From positions 434,001 through 498,000 of the forward strand of contig CAVRTB010000006.1 of assembly GCA_963724065.1 (NCBI GenBank): DNA of 64,000 nt. Reading direction: 5' to 3'. Positions 19,116 to 26,472 of the stretch are shown piece by piece (the first letter of the stretch is position 1; each line of letters begins with the position of its first letter). The translations under genes were made by a program, and so were the position numbers. Under the pieces are notes generated by a model that made no database searches, had not been told where the DNA came from, and saw nothing but the letters and a program-made list of their open reading frames with translations. This DNA is from DASRIA01 sp963724065 (GTDB taxonomy: Bacteria; Actinomycetota; Thermoleophilia; Solirubrobacterales; JBBDJG01).

Positions 19116-19583
19116 ATGGAAGCGCCAGGAGCAGACCGTGTGCCGTTCGAGGTGCTCGTCGACAGAACGGGCAACCGCGTGCTGCTCGCGCTGTCGGGAG
19201 AGTTCGGTCTCGAGGCGGGGAGGCTTTTCGAGGACGCGGTCCAGGAGCTCCAGCGCGGCACCGTGCGTGAGCTGACCCTGGACCTCAGCGGGATCACCTT
19301 CATGGACACCGCCGGCGCGCTGATGCTGCTGGACCTCCACCGGCGCTTCAGCGTCGACGGGCGCGTGACGCTCGAGGGCGCGTCGCCGGAGGTCCAGCGG
19401 GTGTTCGAGTCGGCCGGCATGAGCAGCGTCCTGACGCTGCCGGCGGGCGCCGGAACCGACCCGGCCGGCGTCCACATTCCCGGGCCCGAGCACGACGTGT
19501 CGTCGACGCCCGGCCATCCGCACCATCCCCACCCTTACATCGGGCTGCCGCGGCGCGAGATGCCGCCCCGGCGCCGTTCCTAG
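19116..19583 (+). CDS. STAS-domain protein (anti-sigma factor antagonist type)
   Basis: 155 aa; ATG 19116 with GGAGG upstream. Residues 10-105 form a STAS domain. The phosphoacceptor loop is FMDTAG, with Thr65 where SpoIIAA-type proteins have Ser, so it can plausibly be phosphorylated by an HPK-like anti-sigma kinase. The final 45 residues are a Pro/His-rich tail (HPHHPHP) ending in basic PRRRS; the tail is not part of the STAS fold and could bind metal. No sigma factor or kinase gene is nearby. Confidence 0.8.
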   Translation: MEAPGADRVPFEVLVDRTGNRVLLALSGEFGLEAGRLFEDAVQELQRGTVRELTLDLSGITFMDTAGALMLLDLHRRFSVDGRVTLEGASPEVQRVFESAGMSSVLTLPAGAGTDPAGVHIPGPEHDVSSTPGHPHHPHPYIGLPRREMPPRRRS

Positions 19584-19587
19584 GCCA

Positions 19588-19938
19588 CTAGTGGTCGGCG
19601 ACCGTGCCGCCGTCGGGCTCGAGCGGCAGGCCCGCCTCGGCCCATGCGGCGATGCCGCCCGTCATGTTGTACGCGTCGAAGCCGGCCGCGCGGAACGCCT
19701 GCGTGGCGAGCGCCGAGCGGCGCCCCATGCGGCATTGGAATACGACGGGCTGCTCGCGGTCGAGCTCGTCGGCCTGGCCCGCGAGGCGCTCGAGCTCGAT
19801 GTGGACCGCGCCGGGGATCCGCCCGGCCTCCCACTCGTAGGGCTCGCGCACGTCCACGAGCTGCGCCTCGCCGGCGTCCACGAGCTCCTTCACGCGCTGC
19901 GGCGCGAGGTCGAAGTCCGTGTCGGAGAAGGCAGCCAT
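19588..19938 (-). CDS. Rhodanese-domain protein
   Basis: 116 aa single rhodanese domain. LVDVREPYEWEAGRIPGA is the CH2-A region, and the active-site loop is QCRMGRRSA with Cys69. It would carry sulfane sulfur as a persulfide; the physiological donor and acceptor are unknown. The ATG overlaps the upstream nitroreductase stop by one base (TGATG), so the two are coupled. Confidence 0.87.
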   Translation of the reverse strand: MAAFSDTDFDLAPQRVKELVDAGEAQLVDVREPYEWEAGRIPGAVHIELERLAGQADELDREQPVVFQCRMGRRSALATQAFRAAGFDAYNMTGGIAAWAEAGLPLEPDGGTVADH

Positions 19939-20498
19939 CAGTCGAGGAACGTAGCGTAGTCGCCGACCGCGGCCCGCTCAGGCGGCTCCATCGCCTGGCG
20001 CGCGCGGCCCAGGTAAAGCACCCCCACGAAGCGCTCGTCGTCGGCGAGGCCGACGGCCCTCCGCCCGGCCTGCGAGCGCATCACCGCCGGTGTCCGCCAA
20101 TAGCCCGCGAGCCCGCGTGCGTGCGCGCCGAGCAGCACGTTGTACGCCGCACAGGCGGTCGCGTGCAGGTCCTCCTCCTGCTGGACGATGTCGCCCGCGC
20201 GCTTCGCCGAGACGACCACGAGGGTCGGCGCGCGGTCGAGCTTCGCGGCGGCCACGCGGCCGACCTCGTCGCGATCGCAGTCGCGCGGCGCCCCCGCGAC
20301 CGCGTGCTCGGCGGCGGCGCTCTTCAGGCGCCCGAGCGCCCTCGGGCCCACGACCTTGAGGCGCCAGGGGTTGGTGAGATTGTGGTTGGGCGCCCAGCGG
20401 GCGAGCTCGAGCAGCTCGCCGAGCGTGCCGCGGTCGACCGGCAGGGGCTCGAAGGCCTTCACGGTGCGCCGCGTGCGGATCGCGTCCTCGACATCCAT
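19938..20498 (-). CDS. Nitroreductase family protein
   Basis: 186 aa from ATG 20498 (MDVEDAIRTRRTVKAF). RTRRTVKAF is the FMN-phosphate contact near the N-terminus; LARWAPNHNLTNPWR and GLAGYWRTP fit the NfsA/NfsB fold. It reduces nitroaromatics, quinones or an unknown flavin-dependent substrate with NAD(P)H. The frame remains open upstream to 20618 but that stretch is arginine-rich and antisense to the trpS start region. The gene is divergent from trpS, with 53 nt between starts. Confidence 0.82.
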   Translation of the reverse strand: MDVEDAIRTRRTVKAFEPLPVDRGTLGELLELARWAPNHNLTNPWRLKVVGPRALGRLKSAAAEHAVAGAPRDCDRDEVGRVAAAKLDRAPTLVVVSAKRAGDIVQQEEDLHATACAAYNVLLGAHARGLAGYWRTPAVMRSQAGRRAVGLADDERFVGVLYLGRARQAMEPPERAAVGDYATFLD

Positions 20499-20539
20499 GG
20501 CCCGCGAGGTTAGGCGAAGGGCGCGTCGGCTGCCAAAGT

Positions 20540-20545
20540 TATCCT
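20540..20545 (+). promoter_or_regulatory. -10-like element 6 nt before trpS
   Basis: TATCCT ends 6 nt before the GTG start, the arrangement expected for a leaderless transcript. No clear -35 is seen. Confidence 0.4.
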
Positions 20546-20551
20546 GCGGGG

Positions 20552-21577
20552 GTGCCCGCGGCCACCGCCAGCGCATCACCCCTTGTCCGCGAGCGCGTCT
20601 TCTCGGGCATGCGCCCAACCGGTCGGCTGCACATCGGGCACTGGTTCGGCGCGCTGGAGAACTGGGTCCGCCTCCAGGAGAGCTACGACTGCATCTACTG
20701 CGTGGTCGACCTGCACGCGCTCACGACCGGGTTCGAGGACGTGTCGCGGATCCACGAGGACGGGATCGAGATGCTCGCGGACTGGATCGGGGCGGGCGTC
20801 GACCCCGAGCGCTCGATCGTGTTCCGCCAGTCGCAGGTGCCCGAGCACGCCGAGCTCGCGCTGCTGCTCGGAATGATCACGCCGAAGTCGTGGCTCGAGC
20901 GCGTGCCGACCTACAAGGGGCAGATCGCCGAATTGGGGGAGCAGATCGACACCTTCGGGTTCTTCGGCTATCCGGTGCTCCAGACCGCCGACATCATCCT
21001 GTACCGCGCCACGAAGGTCCCGGTCGGCCAGGACCAGCTCCCGCACCTCGAGCTGGCGCGCGAGATCGTGCGGCGCTTCAACCATCTGTACGGCTCCGAG
21101 GACGAGCCGGTCTTTCCCGAGCCCGAGGCGCTGTTGACCGAGGCGCCCGTGCTGCTCGGCATCGACAATCGCAAGATGTCCAAGAGCTACGGGAACGCGA
21201 TCGAGCTGGGAGCCGAGCCCGACACGATCCGTGACATGGTGGGGCGGATGATCACGGACCCCGAGAAGATCCGGCGCGGCGACCCCGGCCGGCCGGAGAT
21301 CTGCAACGTGTTCTCCTACGAGAAGCTCTTCGGCACCGCGCCGCAGCGCATCGCGGAGATCGACCGCACCTGCCGGTCGGGCGAGCTCGGCTGTCGTGAC
21401 CACAAGGACGAGATCTCGGAGCGGATCGTGGAGTACATGCGTCCTTTCCGCGAGCGGCGCGCGGAGGCGCTCGCCGATCGCGGCGAGCTCGAGCGGCTGC
21501 TCGCGACGGGCGCGGAGCGCGCACGCGCGATCGCGGTGCCGAGCATGGACCGCGCGAAGGAGGCGATGGGGCTTTGA
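20552..21577 (+). CDS. trpS: Tryptophanyl-tRNA synthetase
   Basis: 341 aa class I aminoacyl-tRNA synthetase. The HIGH motif is LHIGHW at residues 26-31 and the KMSKS loop is RKMSKSYGN near 207-215. It charges tRNA-Trp. GTG start at 20552 lies 6 nt after a -10-like TATCCT, so the mRNA is probably leaderless. The stop overlaps the scpA TTG start. Confidence 0.95.
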   Translation: MPAATASASPLVRERVFSGMRPTGRLHIGHWFGALENWVRLQESYDCIYCVVDLHALTTGFEDVSRIHEDGIEMLADWIGAGVDPERSIVFRQSQVPEHAELALLLGMITPKSWLERVPTYKGQIAELGEQIDTFGFFGYPVLQTADIILYRATKVPVGQDQLPHLELAREIVRRFNHLYGSEDEPVFPEPEALLTEAPVLLGIDNRKMSKSYGNAIELGAEPDTIRDMVGRMITDPEKIRRGDPGRPEICNVFSYEKLFGTAPQRIAEIDRTCRSGELGCRDHKDEISERIVEYMRPFRERRAEALADRGELERLLATGAERARAIAVPSMDRAKEAMGL

Positions 21578-22314
21578 CCACCGTCGCCCAGCCGTGGACC
21601 CTCGACCTCGAGGTCTTCGAGGGGCCGTTCGACCTGCTCGTCACGTTGATCCTCAACGAGGACGTCGACCTGCTCGAGGTCCACCTCGCGGAGATCGTGC
21701 TCGCCTACGTCGAGCGCCTCGAGGCGCGGGGCGAGCTAGACCTCGAGGCCGCCACCGAGTTCCTCGTGCTGATCGCCGCCCTGCTCGAGCTGAAGTCGCG
21801 GTTGATGCTGCCCTCCGAAGAGGAGGAAGGCCTCGACCTCGATCCCGGCGAGGCGGCCGAGGAGCTGCTCGCCCGCCTGCTCGAGTACCGCAAGTTCCGC
21901 GCGGCGTCGGAGTGGATGCACGAGCGCTTTGCCGCCGAGCGGCCCTACGGCTACCGCGCCGCGCCGCTGCCGCCCGAGCTCCGCCGGGTGACGATCGAGG
22001 CCGCCGGCAAGGCATACGAGCCCGAGCGGCTCGCTGGAGCGATGCGCGACCTGCTGCGCATCCCGCCGGTCGTGGACACGAGCCACATGACGCGCGTCAC
22101 CGTGTCGCTCGAGCGCCGCCTCGCCGTCGTGCGGGAGCTGCTCGCGACGCGCGGGACCTTCACGTTCGACGACGCCGTCGGTGATTCCGACCGGATGACC
22201 CAGGCAGTCACGCTCTTCGCCCTGCTCGAGCTCTACAAGGGCGGTGAGCTCGTCTGGCGCCAGCGCGAGAATTTCGGCCCGATCGAGATCATGGCTCCCG
22301 CCGAGACCCGATGA
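21574..22314 (+). CDS. scpA: Segregation and condensation protein A (kleisin)
   Basis: 246 aa. FEGPFDLLVTLIL at residues 15-27 is the ScpA N-terminal signature that binds SMC, and the C-terminal winged helix ends with LLELYKGGELVWRQ. As a kleisin it bridges the SMC heads in the chromosome condensation complex. Start TTG 21574, overlapping the trpS stop (TTGA), with AAGGAGG 9 nt upstream inside trpS. SMC itself is not in the window. Confidence 0.93.
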   Translation: MTTVAQPWTLDLEVFEGPFDLLVTLILNEDVDLLEVHLAEIVLAYVERLEARGELDLEAATEFLVLIAALLELKSRLMLPSEEEEGLDLDPGEAAEELLARLLEYRKFRAASEWMHERFAAERPYGYRAAPLPPELRRVTIEAAGKAYEPERLAGAMRDLLRIPPVVDTSHMTRVTVSLERRLAVVRELLATRGTFTFDDAVGDSDRMTQAVTLFALLELYKGGELVWRQRENFGPIEIMAPAETR

Positions 22315-22880
22315 ACCCCATCGCCCGACAGCTCACCGCCCTCCTGTTCTGCTCGCCCGAGCCGGTCAGCCGCGCCGACCTGTGCGAGGCGATCGGCTGC
22401 GCGGAGGCACGCCTCGACGATGCGGTCGAGGAGCTGCGCGAGCGGTTCGGTCCCGGCGAGGACGGCATCGTGCTGCGCGAGGTCGGGGGCGGGCTGACGC
22501 TCGCGTCCGACCCAGAGGCCGATGAGGCCGTGCGGCGCCTGCTGTCGAAGCCGCGCACGCCGCCGCTGTCGCAGGCGCAGGCAGAGTGCATCGCGATCGT
22601 CGCCTACCTCCAGCCCGTGTCGCGCCCGGAGATCGCGCGCATCCGCGGAGTCAACTCCGACTCCCCCGTGACGACGCTCGAGGAGCGCGGCCTGATCGAG
22701 GAGAAGGGCCGCACGCAGTTCGGCGCGATCCTCTACCGCACGAGCGCGCTCTTCGAGAAGCTCTTCGGCCTCGAGTCGCTGAAGGGGCTGCCCGAGATCA
22801 AGACGTTCGAGCCGACCGCCGAGGACGAGCAGCAACTGCGCGACAAGCTGCTCAAGGCCGGCGAGCAGCGCGTCAGCTGA
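22311..22880 (+). CDS. scpB: Segregation and condensation protein B
   Basis: 189 aa with two winged-helix domains. It begins NPIARQLTALLFCSPEPVS and contains AIVAYLQPVSRPEIARIRGV, the ScpB hallmark. It dimerises and wraps around ScpA in the SMC-ScpAB complex. ATGA overlap with scpA. The acidic C-terminal extension after FEPTAEDE is short. Confidence 0.93.
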   Translation: MNPIARQLTALLFCSPEPVSRADLCEAIGCAEARLDDAVEELRERFGPGEDGIVLREVGGGLTLASDPEADEAVRRLLSKPRTPPLSQAQAECIAIVAYLQPVSRPEIARIRGVNSDSPVTTLEERGLIEEKGRTQFGAILYRTSALFEKLFGLESLKGLPEIKTFEPTAEDEQQLRDKLLKAGEQRVS

Positions 22881-22931
22881 CCTCGGGCTCTAGTCGACAG
22901 ACGAGGGGAGTGCTAGCTTACCGACAGGGAG

Positions 22932-24575
22932 ATGGCGGGCGTTCCACTCGTTCGAGCAGTAGCCGGTGCGATCGCGTTCGCAGCGCTGATTGCGCCGACC
23001 GGCGCCGCGGGCTCCACGTTCCCGGGCCAGAACGGCGAGATCGCGTTCTCGTCTCCGTCCTCGGGCACTTGTCTCCACATGGTCAAGCCTGACGGCTCCG
23101 GGCGTCATTCGCCGGGAGCCTGCGACCTCGCGGCGGCTGCACGGATATCGCCGGCCGGCACGCGCTTAGAGACCGCCGTGTACGACCTGGTCAACGACGT
23201 TTTCGACATCCGCATTTCGAACCTCGACGGCAGCGATCCGGTTTTCATCCCCGGCCTCCACTGGGAGGAGCCGTTCGTGAGGTGGTCGCCCGACGGGACG
23301 CGGCTGGCCATCGTCGAGCAGTTTTCTCCGAGTTCCTGCTGCGATTCGGGTTATCTGCGCGTTGCGCGCGCGGACGGCTCCGACGGTGCCGGTGTCGGGA
23401 TCGGAACAGTGTCCTACACCGGTGCGTGGTCCAACGACGGACGAGTTGCGTACACCTACAACGACTACGACGCGGGCTCTGGGCACCTTGGGGCCGCCAA
23501 TGCCGACGGCAGCGGTGCGGCGGGGATCCTGGACGGCCCAATCGTCAGCAGACCGGAGTGGTCTCCGAGTTCCGACCGGCTTGCGTTCAACAAGGCAGGG
23601 CTCGCCGTCATCAATGACGACGGGACCGGGCTCCAACAGCTGAACACGTTCAGCATCACGCAGCAGCTCGAATGGGCGCAGGACGGGCAAACGATCCTTT
23701 TCGCGGCCGCCGGCGAGGTCCGTTCCGTCGCTCCGGACGGCACGCAAGCGACGAATCTGACCAACCATCCCGCCGACGACCAGAAGCCGATCTGGTCTCC
23801 TGACGGCACGAAGATCGCATTCGAGTCGAACCGCGACGGCGACTACGACATCTACGTGATGAACCGCGACGGATCCGGGGTGGTGCAGGTCACGAACGAC
23901 GCCGGCACGGATCGCCTCCAGGACTGGCAGTCGATCCCGGTCAACTCCTACCCCCGGCCGAAGGGCGCCACCCCGACCCAGGTCTCGCTGGTCCCCGCCT
24001 ACGCCACGTGCACGGCGCCCAACCGCACGCACGGGCCGTCGCTCGCGTTCGGCTCCTGCAACCCGCCCGTCCAGACCTCGGACGAGCTCACGGTCGGCAC
24101 GGCGGATGCGAACGCGAAGCCGACGAAGTCGCGGGGCCTCGTGCGCTACACCGCGCTGCTCGGCAACCCCGCCGCGCCTCCCGACGAGGGCGACCTGCGC
24201 ATCACGTTCGAGCTGGCTGACGTCTACGAGCAGGGAACGCTCGCGGACTACGCGGGCGAGGTGCGGGTCCGCTCGCCGGTGCGCATCACCGACAAGCTCA
24301 ACACGCCCCATCCCGGCGGTCCCGGCGCCGCGACGGTCACCGACATCACGTTCGGTGCGACGGTCGCCTGCGCGCCCACCGCGGACACGACCGAGGGCGC
24401 GAGCTGCAACCTCACGACGACCGCCGATTCGCTCGTGCCCGGAACGATCACCGAGGGCAGGCGCTCGATCTGGGCGCTCGGCGCTGCACAGGTCGACGAC
24501 GGCGGGGCCGACGGCGACGCCGACACGCCGGCCGACAACACGCTGTTCATGACGCAGGGCCTGTTCGTGCCCTGA
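22932..24575 (+). CDS. Secreted TolB-like beta-propeller (PD40) protein
   Basis: 547 aa. Signal peptide at residues 1-27 ending PTGAAGS, then mature TFPGQNGEIAF. Repeated blades carry W-S-P-D-G-T and D-G-S-G motifs (WSPDGTRLAIV, WSPDGTKIAFESNRDGDYD), typical of WD40-like PD40 repeats, up to about residue 340. A C-terminal beta-rich domain of about 200 residues follows. No catalytic residues are evident; binding or surface role is likely. A second protein of the same type starts at 63706. A -10-like TAGCTT lies at about 22914, just before the start. Confidence 0.75.
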   Translation: MAGVPLVRAVAGAIAFAALIAPTGAAGSTFPGQNGEIAFSSPSSGTCLHMVKPDGSGRHSPGACDLAAAARISPAGTRLETAVYDLVNDVFDIRISNLDGSDPVFIPGLHWEEPFVRWSPDGTRLAIVEQFSPSSCCDSGYLRVARADGSDGAGVGIGTVSYTGAWSNDGRVAYTYNDYDAGSGHLGAANADGSGAAGILDGPIVSRPEWSPSSDRLAFNKAGLAVINDDGTGLQQLNTFSITQQLEWAQDGQTILFAAAGEVRSVAPDGTQATNLTNHPADDQKPIWSPDGTKIAFESNRDGDYDIYVMNRDGSGVVQVTNDAGTDRLQDWQSIPVNSYPRPKGATPTQVSLVPAYATCTAPNRTHGPSLAFGSCNPPVQTSDELTVGTADANAKPTKSRGLVRYTALLGNPAAPPDEGDLRITFELADVYEQGTLADYAGEVRVRSPVRITDKLNTPHPGGPGAATVTDITFGATVACAPTADTTEGASCNLTTTADSLVPGTITEGRRSIWALGAAQVDDGGADGDADTPADNTLFMTQGLFVP

Positions 24576-24610
24576 GCACGCCGGGACACCTCCTGACCGA
24601 ACCCGCTGGG

Positions 24611-25136
24611 CTACTGACCGGCGACCGAGGCGACGTATGCGGCGACGGCCTCGGCCTCCGCGCCGGTCACGATGTTGGCCGGCATCGCGCCGGATCCGGC
24701 GCCGCCGTTCTTGATCGCGTTCAGCGTGCGCGCCTTGTCGGGCTTGATCTGGTCGAGCGCCGGGCCGACGTTGCCCTGCGTGCCGGCGTCCTCGAGCGTG
24801 TGGCAGGTGCCACACGACTGCGTGAAGATCTGCTTGCCCTCGGCAGAGGCGGTTGCGCCTCCACCGCCGCCCTCGGTCGAGCCGCCGCCGGCCTGCTCGC
24901 CCTCGGCTTCCTGCTCGCCGCTGCCGCCGCCGCTCGCCTCGCCGGGCGTGTCGGCGGGCGCGGATGCCTCGCCGCCCAGAGGAGGACGCCTTGTTGTCGT
25001 CGATCACGAGCGCCGGGATGCCGAATCCGAACACCACGAGAACCCCGAGGAAGGCCAGCACGCCCGCCGGGACGCCGCGCAGCAACATGCCGCCGACGAC
25101 GACCGCCAAGCCGATCAGGAGTAGGGCAACCCACAC
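24611..25136 (-). pseudogene. Membrane-anchored monohaem cytochrome c, split by a one-base frameshift
   Basis: Reading from GTG 25136 gives about 50 residues with two hydrophobic segments (LLLIGLAVVVGG and LAFLGVLVVFGFGIPALVI), then NKASSSG. At about 24975-24983 the frame must shift by one base; the continuing frame gives a Gly/Glu/Ser-rich linker, then QIFTQSCGTCHTLEDAG with the haem motif CGTCH, GPALDQI, GAMPANIV with the axial Met, and stop TAG at 24611. The second frame has a TGA just upstream and no start of its own, so the two parts belong together. An extra G in TCTGGGCGG would explain it. Electron carrier by family. Confidence 0.75.
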
Positions 25137-25205
25137 GTCCAAGGCGGCGGCATTATGGCACGAGGGGCAGGCGGCGCGGCAGGGCGCTCTAGCCTTGCCC
25201 TCGAT

Positions 25206-25943
25206 ATGCGCCTCGCGAAGTACCTTGCCCACGCCGGTGTCGCCTCGCGCCGCGCGGCGGAGCGCCTGATCACAGACGGCCGGGTCCAGGTCGCCGGGGA
25301 GCAGGTCACCGATCCCGCCCGGGACGTCAGCGAGGGCGACGACGTGCGCGTCGACGGACGCCGGCTCGAGCGCGAGCGGCGCGAGTACTTCCTCGTGCAC
25401 AAGCCGATCGGCGTCGTCACCACGGCCAGCGACCCCCAGGGGCGCGAGACCGTGATCGAGATGGTCGACTCCGCGGCGCGCCTCTATCCGGTGGGGCGCC
25501 TCGACGCCGACTCGACGGGGGTCGTGCTGCTGACGAACGACGGTGAGCTGGCGAACCGGCTGATGCACCCCCGCTACGAGGTCCCGCGCACCTATCGCGT
25601 CCGCGTCTCCGGTTCGCCGTCCAAGCGCGCGCTCCAGGACCTGCGCCGGGGCGTCGAGCTGGACGACGGCCGCACCGCGCCGGCGCGCGTCGACGTCGTC
25701 ACCGGTGGGCGGGAGTCCGTGGTCGAGATCGCGATCCACGAAGGCCGCAACAGGATCGTCCGGCGCATGTTCGAGGCGGTCGGGTATCCGGTGCGCGCGC
25801 TCGAGCGGGTGGCCTTCGGCCCGATCGCGCTCGGGCGCCTGCGCGCCGGCGGCGCGCGACGCCTGCGCCCGCCGGAGATCGAGGCGCTGCGGCGTGCGGG
25901 CGGCCTCGCCGATAGCGCGGGCGATACCACCGCCCGGCGGTAG
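25206..25943 (+). CDS. rluB: RluB/RsuA-type 23S rRNA pseudouridine synthase
   Basis: 245 aa. S4 RNA-binding domain at residues 1-60 (MRLAKYLAHAGVASRRAAERLI), then the synthase domain with the catalytic Asp in PVGRLDADSTGVVLLTNDG (GRLD) and VVEIAIHEGRNRIVRRM. It isomerises a uridine in 23S rRNA, most likely the RluB position; RsuA cannot be excluded. ATG 25206 was preferred to a TTG/ATG further upstream because S4 begins here. Its last codons contain the first copy of the repeat described at 25911. Confidence 0.88.
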   Translation: MRLAKYLAHAGVASRRAAERLITDGRVQVAGEQVTDPARDVSEGDDVRVDGRRLERERREYFLVHKPIGVVTTASDPQGRETVIEMVDSAARLYPVGRLDADSTGVVLLTNDGELANRLMHPRYEVPRTYRVRVSGSPSKRALQDLRRGVELDDGRTAPARVDVVTGGRESVVEIAIHEGRNRIVRRMFEAVGYPVRALERVAFGPIALGRLRAGGARRLRPPEIEALRRAGGLADSAGDTTARR

Positions 25944-26051
25944 GCCTGTCTCGTGGCGACCAGTATCAGCGGCGCTATCGCCAATATCGCCGGCGCTATC
26001 CATGCCGGGCTTTCCCTTCCTCCTTTCCGCCGTGATAGCAGGGGCGATACC
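25911..26051. repeat. Four-copy 18-bp element upstream of aroH (putative multi-site operator)
   Basis: Copies: A + strand 25911-25928 GATAGCGCGGGCGATACC; B minus strand 25962-25979 GATAGCGCCGCTGATACT; C minus strand 25983-26000 GATAGCGCCGGCGATATT; D + strand 26034-26051 GATAGCAGGGGCGATACC. Each has two GATA cores exactly 12 nt apart. The gaps are 33, 3 and 33 nt. Copy D lies where the -35 of the presumed aroH promoter would be. Copy A is inside the rluB 3' end. I infer a transcription-factor array; RNA pairing between A and B is an alternative. Confidence 0.7.
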
Positions 26052-26081
26052 GGCGCGGGCCCTTTGGCACAATCCCCGCCC

Positions 26082-26468
26082 GTGGCCTCCACCAACCAGA
26101 CCGACCGCCTCTTCGCCCTGCGCGGCGCGACGTCGATCGAGCACAACACCGACGAGTCGATCGTCGCCGGCACGCGCGAGCTGGTCGAGCAGATCATGTC
26201 GCGCAACGATCTCGCCGCCGAGCAGATGGTGAGCTGCGTGTTCAGTGCGACGACCGACCTCGACGCGCAGTTCCCCGCGGTCGCCGCGCGCGATCTCGGA
26301 CTCAGCCGCGTGCCGCTGCTGTGCACGCAGGAGATCGACGTGCCCGGGGCGCTGCCGCGCGTGATCCGCGTGCTGCTGCACTACTACGCCGAGGGCGCGC
26401 ACGTTCCCCAGCACGTGTACCTCGGGGAGGCGCGCAAGCTGCGCGCGGATCTCGAGTCGGCACAATAG
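26082..26468 (+). CDS. aroH: Chorismate mutase, AroH class
   Basis: 128 aa, matching the monofunctional trimeric AroH family. Arg14 (RGATSIE), Cys81, Glu84 (CTQEIDV), Arg96 (VIRV) and Tyr113 (HVYL) align with the Bacillus subtilis AroH active-site residues Arg7, Cys75, Glu78, Arg90 and Tyr108. It rearranges chorismate to prephenate, the entry to Phe and Tyr. GTG 26082 was chosen because the AroH fold begins here. A GTG at 25953 in frame would add 43 residues read from the repeat array, which I reject. CACAAT at 26068-26073 suggests a leaderless transcript. Confidence 0.92.
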   Translation: MASTNQTDRLFALRGATSIEHNTDESIVAGTRELVEQIMSRNDLAAEQMVSCVFSATTDLDAQFPAVAARDLGLSRVPLLCTQEIDVPGALPRVIRVLLHYYAEGAHVPQHVYLGEARKLRADLESAQ

Positions 26469-26472
26469 GCAC

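Noticed and set aside
25953..26081. Longer aroH start at GTG 25953
   Set aside because: The added 43 residues are read from the repeat array and a promoter; the AroH family begins at the GTG at 26082.
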